Shown: positions 55,853 to 64,000 of the stretch, piece after piece
How the letters are laid out: every line of letters begins with the position of its first letter
How positions within the stretch are numbered: position 1 is the first letter of the stretch
NCBI GenBank assembly: GCA_036924085.1
Contig: JAVGWX010000011.1
Location: 16,949,108-17,013,107 of the forward strand
DNA: 64,000 nt
Direction of reading: 5' to 3'
From: Ariolimax columbianus
Taxonomy: Eukaryota; Mollusca; Gastropoda; Stylommatophora; Arionidae
The notes under the pieces: model-generated
Seen by the model: the letters and a program-made list of their open reading frames with translations, nothing else
Databases searched by the model: none
What the model was told of the DNA's origin: nothing
Program-made: the position numbers and the translations under genes

Positions 55853-56284
55853 ACATGGTGTATGTTGTTAAAATGTCCTTTAATCATATCTCTTGGTCAA
55901 TATCCCGCTACCTCTATTCTCTTTCTAACTTCTTGTTGCCTGTCATAAGCTACGGAGTGTTACAGCACACAATTCGTCTAGTGGACGAATGACAACACAT
56001 TTGTGCCGATGCAGATATTCATAGGCTCGGTCGTGTTTCTGTGGGACAACGAAAGGAAATGTCACTCGTTACTTTTCCTTGAACATAGAAAGTAATTGTG
56101 GACTGTTTGTCTAAGCTTGATACTCCTTTACATTTAAGTCAGAAAGAAACAGCTCTCTGATCTTTCCTGTTCGATATGAAATGAAAATCGTTGACTATTA
56201 AAAATGTTACTGGTCTTGGGATTGAACTGCTTGAAGAACTCTCAGTATTTACCTGAGTCTCTTTCCTTCCTCAAAGCTTATTTG

Positions 56285-56720
56285 AGATACGTCTGGTCAT
56301 TCGGTGCATCTGCTTCTGCTCTTATACTTTCTCCATACCAGAAGTCAAATATGAGTTTGATGATCATTTATTGGCGATCATTAGAAGTATTCTTAGTCAA
56401 GAACAGCTTGTTCTACTAGGTGATTTCAATGCTAGAGTGGGCGTTGATCACGACTCGTGGGTTTCATGTCTTAGAAAGATTGAAGTTAGACAATTTAATG
56501 AAATGGTCAGCGGCTCTTTTAGATATGTGCTTTCGTGAAATTTGTTGCGACCAACTCTTATTTTCAGACCAATCCCCAACTTAGAGTACCGAGGATGCAC
56601 ACACGATCAAAGCACTAGCATCAGTTGGATCGAATTCTTGTCAGAAGATCTCTCCTTAAGTGCTCCTGACGCGTACTTACAATACTGAAAACTTTAATTG
56701 TGAGATTGATCATTCTTGGG
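56285..56720 (+). pseudogene. LINE endonuclease relic
   Basis: In one frame: LVLLGDFNARVGVDHDSWVS, the GDFNARVG endonuclease motif, then frame-shifted traces of the following residues, including an 'HQLD.IL'-like end. No intact frame. Family probably jockey/CR1-like. Confidence 0.65.
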
Positions 56721-56843
56721 AATTGCTGTACAAATAAAATTGCTTCTGCTGCGGCGCTTGTATTATGAAACTGTCCGCTCTCGTATCTTCTTGTCTCAAA
56801 ATCCTTCATGTTCTCAGAACTTACTTGTGTTGAGTCTGGCCAA

Positions 56844-56960
56844 TCTTTCAGTTCAGTTCAGTTAATCTCGTAACCCATCAGGTCGGTGGGGCACACATGA
56901 AGACATACAAATCCCACGCCAACCCTCTCTGACCCGGACTGCGACCGATCCGGTATAATA
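56844..56960 (-). mobile_element. RTE-like LINE 3' end
   Basis: Minus: 'gagggttggcgtgggatttg', 'cgacctgatgggttacgaga' and a (TGAAC)n tail match the end of the relics at 9.5 and 24.1 kb. Confidence 0.75.
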
Positions 56961-57605
56961 GATTTCGATTGTGTCCTCAAGTGTGATTCTTTGGCTTGAT
57001 ATCACCTGGCGGCGCCCATCTCTTCTCCAAGCTGCGGTGGGCCAATATCTGCAAGTAACCTGAAGGAGCTCGTCCCCCCAGCCGAGCCATTGCCTAGTCA
57101 GCCTAGAGCCTCACGGTTCTAGTTGCCCAGTGTGTACCCCGAGGAGGTGAGGTTGGCTTGCGAGCTCACTTTAATCGGCAGACTACTAATTTCACTTTTC
57201 ACTCTTCCAGGGAAGAGCTAGCCGACCACAGCGCCACTGGAATGCGGCACCAAGCCTGAGCACACCTTCCGGTTATGGCACGCAATTTCCATGCAGGTCG
57301 TGCACACCAACCAAGGACGGCGTGCAATCCGTAGTGACGTCCTATCCAACAACGCGTATTCTAGTACACATGAAGAACAGATCATGTATCTCCGAATTCC
57401 GATGAAATTCACACACATAGGCTTCCTGTGAATAGCGTAAGACGTGTTAGAAAATGATCGTCACACAACACCGCGCCCCACACATGAAGTGGAACGAACA
57501 AACCACACGAATATCGCAGACCATGGGAGCAGCAGTTGCTTGGTCGCCATCTTACCGAAAAAAACAACTTCCGGTCAATATTTATCTTGTCTTATGGTTT
57601 TTGGT
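56961..57605. other. Unassigned, relatively GC-rich
   Basis: Possibly 5' region of a transposon; no motif recognised. Confidence 0.35.
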
Positions 57606-57617
57606 CCTGGGAGATCT

Positions 57618-58020
57618 TCTTTTTCTTCTTCTTCGTACGCAGTCAGACAGTAACCATTATTTTTTCCGAAAAAAGCAGCCGTCATCCTGAGGCTGTCGAC
57701 ACTGCCATAGAGCTTGTCTAGTGTTGCCACTGGTGATGGCCACATCTGCTCTCTCTGATCCTCGTATGTCGAGCAGCTTTGCAGCAAATGCTCAGCGGTC
57801 ATTTTCCCGGTACCACACGGGCATTCATCTGTGCCACCTATCTTCAATTTGTTGAATAGGTGGTACCTGAGTCTACTGTGGCCAGTGCGAAGTCTGAAGA
57901 CCACGACCTGCTCCTTTCTGTTCAACTGGTAATAGCCATCGTTTTTGGTGTAGCCAGTATGTTCGCTTTCCCATTTGGTCATTTCTCTAGCTCTAATGAG
58001 CCGTTTTGACTCTTCGTATG
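57618..58020 (-). mobile_element. 5'-truncated copy of the 18S-linked LINE family, older subfamily
   Basis: The minus frame AYEESKRLIRAREMTKWESE, EQVVVFRLRTGHSRLRYHLF, CPCGTGKMTAEHLLQSC matches the C-terminus of the main copy at about 90%. The tail is an imperfect ttc/ttt tract. A perfect 12-bp target duplication, cctgggagatct, lies at 57606-57617 and 58021-58032. Confidence 0.93.
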
Positions 58021-58032
58021 CCTGGGAGATCT

Positions 58033-58984
58033 GACCCACCACCTTCATTTATCATCAATTAACTTATTTTCAGGACGGATACTCTTGTTATTATCAGACT
58101 GGCATCATTGACTCTGGGCAAACGTATTCAAATCTCTCCGTCCGAGGCAAAGGAATGTTCACTGACTTGTAATGGTTGTTCGAAGTAAAAACCTGTCGTT
58201 CCATTCTTTGATCTTAGCAATCGTCCGATTTCCAAAGATGTTCTATTTCGAAATCATCCGATTCACTGCGTCCATCATTCCGACGTATGCCTTGATTAGC
58301 ATGGTGGTGCGAATCACACCATACGAGACTGTTCCGTTCGGCTTCGCTAGTGATCCCTCTTTATTTCGAATGTTATCATGAAGTGTACGCCCATCAATGG
58401 AACGAACGGTCATTGTGTAATAATCTCAAATATATCGAGACTGATTTAGCCGTCATGGTTTTGAAACTTCTGGGTCCTGCAATTTGTGCTTTCGAAATCT
58501 ATTAGTGGGTCGTAAATCTGTTACATAACGCTGATACTCTTTTTCAAATTGTATTATTTATTTTTCCTGTTTGATTGTTTAATCTTAAATCACGTATCAT
58601 GCTCGCCGTGTTCTGTTCACCATTAATAATTGCCTGGGGTTTGACAAGTTTGACAGTTTGCAGAATCAAAGCAATTGGAGAAGACGTTTGCAGCCGACAA
58701 CAGAAGTTGATATACAACTTGATCTGAACTGAAAACAAATGTCGCATTGATTTAAAAAAAAAGCCCTACTTTCATTACCCTAATTCTGAAGAGTTATCAT
58801 TATCATCATCTAGCATCAAGTTTGCAGAATGCCGCCATTCTCTGGCCATTTCTCCCGTACCTGCTACTATCTGCCCCAGAACCTATGTAATGGCCACTGT
58901 CGTTTCCTGGGTCTGCTTTTGCCTCTTTTGAAAGGTGCCATACCCTCCAGTACAGCTCTGCATAGGTTGTTGTTGTTTGCAAAT
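58033..58984. other. Non-coding; from 58.69 kb homologous to 43.44 kb
   Basis: A 69-codon plus frame (58172-58381) has no recognisable motif. Confidence 0.5.
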
Positions 58985-59195
58985 GGCCACAATGAGTAGG
59001 TTACTAATTTGTGCGCCCTAAAAAGACATTAAGTGGCGGGTTGCAGTAGCTTTCCTCGCATACCGAGCGTGCTGATGAAGGTAGACAGGTGTCATCCAGG
59101 TGGTTGTGCTATGCATGGTTTTATCTGCGTGTCTCTCACTACTACTGGGAGCACTTCGATCCCACCTCGTGTAAGCCAAGTTGCCATACACACAG
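58985..59195 (-). repeat. Dispersed repeat family D
   Basis: Minus: 'agtagtgagagacacgcaga', 'catagcacaaccacctgga', 'tcagcacgctcggtatgcga', 'cttaatgtctttttagggcg', colinear with 60.30-60.48 kb. Confidence 0.7.
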
Positions 59196-59629
59196 CCCGT
59201 TTCCGTTAAGGGCTACGAGGAAGCCAAGGTCAGGGTCTTGTCCAGTATGTTTTGCTTGAACCTGACTAACATGTATAATCAGTATATTTGACCTGACCAG
59301 TCATTAGTGTTCATCCCCACTGCTTAGGTAAATGTGGCGTTTGATTTCGTTGAAGTATATCAATTTCCTAGACGTAGCGTTGTTTACTGGCCAGTTTCGT
59401 TATGTGTAAAGCTACTGTAGGATATGTGTGTGTCCCATTCTCGCTATTCATTGTGTGCTTTGAGATGGAAGAGTTCAACCGTCCACCTTAGGGCTGATGC
59501 GTTTGACCATACCCCCCCCCCCCCCCCCCATCATCCCAATGCCTACAAGAAGATGCAATCCTTGGGATCGTTATTTGTTGTCAAGTATTTAATGTACGCC
59601 CATACATTTTTCATTTTAATTAACGTCTT

Positions 59630-59706
59630 GCGTGGCCTAATCATGAAGCATCCGTCTCACAATCCAAAACGCACCAGGTTCGAATCACGCTCATTTCCAG
59701 TTAGGT
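59630..59706 (+). repeat. Degraded tRNA-like SINE head, paralogue of 44.74 kb
   Basis: 'cttgcgtggcctaatcatga' and 'caggttcgaatcacgctc'. Confidence 0.5.
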
Positions 59707-60159
59707 AGAAATGTATTTTTTTCTCGCTCCACCTCGAATGGAAGTTAATGGCAGCCCACTGCACTGCACATTTATAAAGAAACTTATAACAGCCAAATAG
59801 GTTGGCGGTTGAAAGAAGCGACTCTCTGCAAAGGGCATGCTACTTTATAATGTCCCTTCATTTCTTTTTTGAAAAACTCCGTTTCTGAGTCTAGTCGAGC
59901 CGAAAAATTCAAAGCACGTAGCGCTCATAACATGATGCTTCTCTGATATCTTCAGATTCTGTTTTATTGCTTTGTAAATGTTCATTGTCTTAACCGTGCC
60001 AGTGTTTATGTAGAATTATATTCGTCATATGTAAACAACTTGTATCCTCTTCCTATGGATACTGAGGCACCTGTTTCCTATCAATGGGTTACTATATATA
60101 ACATTTTACGCTCTCTTTATTCGTCTAAGAAATCGACACACGTTTTAGTTCATCTTAGG

Positions 60160-60515
60160 ACAATGAGGCTAACGTCTGGTCAGGCAAAACACACTGATTA
60201 GACAATGTTAGCCAGGGACAAATATACTGGCCTAGACCCTCACGTGACCTCGTCATTGGTCGTCCTGGAAACGGTCTGTTGTCGAGAACAACTCTCAGGC
60301 TAACAAGGTGAGGTTCGACGTGACCACCGGAGTAGTGAGCGACACGCAAATACAGCCAAGTATAGCACAACCGCCTGGAGGACCCCGGTTCACCTTTATC
60401 AGCACGCTCGGGATGTGAGGAAAGCTACGACAACCCGCCACTTAACGTCCTGTTTAGGGCACACACAAGAGAAACCTTCTTAGTGTGGGCATTCGCAAAC
60501 AAGTTTATCTTAGAG
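60160..60515 (+). repeat. Insert containing dispersed repeat family D
   Basis: Absent at the paralogous position near 47.55 kb. The family-D core is about 60.30-60.48 kb. Confidence 0.65.
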
Positions 60516-61264
60516 TAGCTAGGATCTGAGGCGATGCCCGGGATAACAATGAAAGTGTTGTCATTGATCAATCAATGGCTAAATCACCTTCATAGTGCGT
60601 AACGTAAAATATTGTACACTACGAGTTGGCAGCCATTTCGCAATGTGATTGTTGGAAACGATGCAGCGGAATGACATCACTAATCATATCAAAAGTGTAC
60701 TTCCTTTGTGTATTTTGCTCGTCCATCACAAGAGACCATTTCTCTTTTCGTTCAACCAGTTCTTTCATTTGAGTAGTCTGTGAGTTGGGGTCGTAGATGG
60801 GTGCGAATGGGGCTGATGGGTCAAATGTAAGATCTGAAAAAAAACGCAGGCAGTCAGTACATTAAATATTTGCTATACAAGACGGTGATAGTTCACTGAC
60901 ATAGATTGAGTGAGGAGAGCCTTTTCACTTTGTTACCATTTTTGTTTGCTTGTATGAATGTAGCTTATGTTGCCTGGGCACTTACGCTTGTCGCTTCGCC
61001 CCTCACACATAGTCTCATGACTTGCATGTGTTATTACTTCATGAACGAAAAGAGACTGACTTGCGCTGTGAATTTGATTTCTGTTACGAAGAGTTGGGCA
61101 GTTCGTTAACCTCATTCTCTCGTCCGAGTCCAACTGAAATCGGTGGCAAGACATGTCAGATCGACTTGATATTGACTCGGGTGCAGTGTATGACTACGGT
61201 TATCTAGGTGCATCGCCGTGTTCTGTGAGGTTTATCGTTTAGCACATTTGATTTCGTCTTAGCC

Positions 61265-61505
61265 CGAAAGTCTAAGCCAGGCTGGGCAAGGGGCAGAGCA
61301 AGGCACGTCTAAACCAGGCTGGACTAGGGGCAGGGAAGGGCAAGGCAAGTCTAAACTAGACTGGACTAGGGGCAGGGAAGGGCAAGGCAAGTCTAAACAA
61401 GGCTGGACTAGGTGCAGAGCAAGTCAAATCTAAACCAGGCTGGACTAGGGTCAGGGCAACGCAAGTCTAAACCAGGCTGGGCTAGGGGCAGGGCAGCGTG
61501 TCTAA
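61265..61505. repeat. About 42-bp G-rich minisatellite (5 units)
   Basis: Units of 'gtctaaaccaggctggacta' 'ggggcagggaagggcaaggcaa' with indels. Confidence 0.88.
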
Positions 61506-61674
61506 AACTCTTTGTCCTATTCTTGTTTTCGCTACTATCGCTCTGGTGATTTCGCTTTTCTTTCTTCTTGTTTGTTTCTCACCTCTCTTTTCCTAGTAGG
61601 CTTTCCGTGGGTTCGTTTGGGTCTTTCATTGACAACAACTCCAATGTGGGCTGGACGTCTTAATACCTCTAGTG

Positions 61675-61905
61675 GTAGAGAAGAGAAGCCGAGGCAAACC
61701 TAAACAAGGCATGACAGATGTTTTGAGGGATGTTTGGGGAGAAGAAAAGCCGATACAAACCTAAAAAAGGCAGGACATGTGTAGGGGGAGGGAGTTGGAG
61801 AGAAGAGAAGCCGAGACAAACCTAAAAAAGGCAGGATAGATGTGGGTAAGACAAGAGAAGTCGAGTCAAACCTAAACAAAAAGACAGGACAGATGCGGAG
61901 GGGAG
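61675..61905. repeat. Irregular repeat of 'gagaagccgagacaaacct' units
   Basis: Four units with spacing of about 60 bp; two units at the paralogous 51.11-51.19 kb. Confidence 0.75.
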
Positions 61906-62254
61906 TTGGAAATGATTGCGTATTGCAGGAAGTCTTCGTGAGTATTTGTTTTGAAACTTCGCTCAGTAGCTTTTGGAATTGATTTGTTAAAAAAATGTCG
62001 TCTAAAAGTGTTCCTGTGCTTGTGTTCTTGTGATTTTCACATAACTAACTACAAGGCTTTGACTTCGTCACCTTTTGTTTTCACTAGAACTAATTATTAA
62101 CCTTATTTAATGTAATTTTATATTATTTGTGCTTGGTGATAATATTTGGGAAGATGATTTTATGTTATTATGTTTAAAATTAGTTGGAGGTGTATACCGT
62201 CCATTTAAAAGTCTAGGCAAGTCATTTGTGCAATGATATTGCCAATTGCAACTT

Positions 62255-62470
62255 CAATGTAAAGTTGATGCTACTTTATGGTTTTAGAGGTTTGGATGAC
62301 AACGAAGACGTTAACGAGCAAAGTTCAGAAAGACGGAAACATTTGTCAGCAACCTCTTCTTCTTTAGATCGTAGAAGTGTCTCCCTAATATTGAGCTGTG
62401 TCACAATACCAGTTTACTGTCAATGGCACGATAAGTAAAGAAGCGGAAATGGAGCTGGATAGGTCCTACT
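62255..62470 (+). pseudogene. LINE RT C-terminal relic, paralogue of 51.59 kb
   Basis: LMLLYG, then 'DDNEDVNEQ'-like sequence in the shared nucleotide block; heavily degraded. Confidence 0.45.
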
Positions 62471-62849
62471 TTGTGGTCTTCTAGCTTTCTTAATCCTGCA
62501 ATGTCCTAGAAGGAACGAGAAGTAGATTCAGACCTCCGTACATATAGAACTTGATATAGTTTTTGATATCTTCCGTCGAGCGCCGTGACTGGCCGCCGAC
62601 ACGTCAGCTTCGGTTATTTTGTGATATTTCATCTTCATCCAAAACTCGAATGAATTCAAGACTTGTTTTACCGACGGAACACCACATGAGGACCGTACTA
62701 CAATTAGTATATGTGAAATAAGATACACCTATTTGATAATATGCCGTATTCTAGTTGTAGTCGAACTCTAAGCCTATCGTCCCCTATTCCCGACAACGCG
62801 TGAGCGCAAAATTACTGGGCCGTGGTAAAAGAAAAAGTAGGAAGCTAAG

Positions 62850-63174
62850 ACCAGGGAAAGCTTTTTTTTTCATTTTTTTTAAGATTGGCTCTCTCCAAAT
62901 GTAGGCCTACCTTGACGGGGTTGGAAACCTTGCGTGTCCCAGTGATCCAGGGGGATATGCCGGCGTGAGTTTTACTCCTGTTAGGGTCACCCGAGCCGGA
63001 CAGGTCCTTGGAGAGGGGCCAGACTAAGAGGCCGAGGAGCAGGTGGAGCCCTTTAGGTGGAGCTGCAGAGCCTCCCGGCGAGTGGTACAGGCTCTGGGCT
63101 AAACCAATCCACCCCCACTTCATGGGTTAAATGCATTCTTGCCTCGTTCTTTACTTTTGTCTTCTATCAGTCAT
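62850..63174 (+). other. Probable 5' UTR of the LINE at the right edge
   Basis: GC-rich sequence after a T-rich run; no homology to the 18S-containing monomers of the first LINE. Assigned by position. Confidence 0.4.
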
Positions 63175-63520
63175 CCCAATGGATGCAGAAGAGATGCAGG
63201 CCAGAGGACATTGCACTTCTGCCCCTTTGTGACAACCTCCCAGGTGGCGAGGAATGCCAGGCGTACCATCACTGCAGAGGAGCCAAGAATACTAAAGGGG
63301 AGTATAGAGATACCCCACTCACATGTATATGCTACGTTTCTGACAGGACGTGACGATCCTGGGACACAGACACACTGGACTGCCTCTCTTCAGGGATACT
63401 TGAAAAATGGGTCCATAAGTTCATATCATCATCATCACACATCCTTTCGAGCAAGACCACAGTCTGCCCAAGCAACGTTAAGGTGCTGAAGACGGAGGCA
63501 ACCAGCCAAAAGGCGCACCA
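63175..63520 (+). pseudogene. LINE ORF1 with Cys/His finger, second copy
   Basis: The frame reads QKRCRPEDIALLPLCDNLPG, GEECQAYHHCRGA, TCICYVSDRT, then a TGA, and continues RSWDTDTLDCLSSGILEKWV. It aligns with 2.25-2.47 kb of the first LINE. The Cys/His spacing is PHD-like, with one expected Cys read as Leu. Confidence 0.6.
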
Positions 63521-63559
63521 CAGAAATCAGGATGCCACGCAAATACGCAACACGAGAGT

Positions 63560-64000
63560 ATGCCTATATCTGCAAAACGTTATGGCGCTCGGCCTATGGT
63601 GGACAACCAGGCAGGTATAGTGCCGGGTCCCCCGTCTCGAAAGGGCCCAAACTTTATTACTGAAGGTCCTTCTCGGATGCCTAGGGGAGTCAGGAGGCAC
63701 GAGAATAGATCTACTGGCCAAACAAAACCCAAAACAAAGGAAAGAACACTTAAAATAATACACTGGAATGCTAAAGGCGTCAACAGCAAAAGAGATGGCT
63801 ATAGTAAAAAATTAGAGCTTGAGAATATTCTATATGAAGAGCAAGTAAATGTATGTTGCTTGCAAGAAACGCATCTCAATAAAGATATATCCTTCAAAAT
63901 TAGAGGATACCAGTGCTATAGGTCTGACCGACAAGACAGGCTGAAGGGTGGAATACTGACACTTGTGAGAAATAGCATCAATGCTTATCAGCAGGAAGTA
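63560..64000 (+). CDS. LINE ORF2 start: AP-type endonuclease, open to the window edge
   Basis: From ATG 63560 (MPISAKRYGARPMVDNQAG) the frame has no stop through 64000 (147 codons). It reads TLKIIHWNAKGV, NVCCLQETHL (catalytic Glu), IRGYQCYRSDRQDRLKGGIL and TLVRNSI, matching the first LINE's endonuclease residue for residue at motifs, at about 45-50% identity overall. It is a different subfamily and may be intact, since the rest lies outside. Confidence 0.85.
   Translation, partial: MPISAKRYGARPMVDNQAGIVPGPPSRKGPNFITEGPSRMPRGVRRHENRSTGQTKPKTKERTLKIIHWNAKGVNSKRDGYSKKLELENILYEEQVNVCCLQETHLNKDISFKIRGYQCYRSDRQDRLKGGILTLVRNSINAYQQEV

Larger units (their letters stand above)
54480..62520. repeat. 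Ancient duplication, copy 2 (partner 42.54-52.1 kb)
   Basis: See the partner entry for matching sub-blocks. Confidence 0.8.

Overview
This is a stretch of animal nuclear DNA made almost entirely of repeats. It is AT-rich, has no operon-like gene packing, and carries several non-LTR retrotransposon (LINE) families, a Penelope-like element, mariner relics, tRNA-derived SINEs and many minisatellites. The two 18S rRNA pieces read like a mollusc, probably a gastropod, in the stem and expansion segments that can be compared from memory; that assignment is inference. The only intact host-type genes are three intronless short-chain dehydrogenase/reductase (SDR) genes: copies A and B on the minus strand at 12.3-13.1 kb and 26.8-27.6 kb, and copy C on the plus strand at 49.8-50.6 kb. 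A fourth SDR survives only as its promoter and first codons at 39.3-39.6 kb.

Layout. 0-6.6 kb: partial 18S rRNA fused to a nearly full-length, decayed LINE with endonuclease, reverse transcriptase (RT) and RNase H. 6.6-13.65 kb: 41-bp satellite, RTE-like LINE relic, fold-back repeat and SDR A. 13.65-20 kb: 42-bp minisatellite, Penelope-like element, RNase H LINE relic ending in a 39-bp minisatellite. 20.2-28.2 kb: a second copy of the 6.6-13.65 kb block with a larger satellite and SDR B. 28.2-37.9 kb: RT relics, an inverted pair of mariner ends, simple repeats. 37.95-39.41 kb: inverted second copy of the 18S-LINE junction, joined to a broken SDR. 41.7-42.5 kb: mariner relic. 42.5-52.1 kb and 54.5-62.5 kb: two old diverged copies of one region; SDR C and the 41-bp CCC-rich satellite are present only in the first. 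62.9-64 kb: start of another LINE with endonuclease, running off the window.

The main result is the 18S-LINE association. Two loci share the same junction between 18S rRNA and the LINE 5' end, and the LINE 5' UTR holds three diverged monomers, each with about 60 bp of 18S followed by a conserved hairpin. Three 5'-truncated copies of this LINE with perfect 12-14 bp target-site duplications show that the family moved recently. A second result is how SDR sequence takes part in rearrangement: an identity step inside SDR A/B, an SDR cut by 18S, and an SDR fragment patched into an RTE element. Identity figures are by-eye comparisons, not computed alignments.
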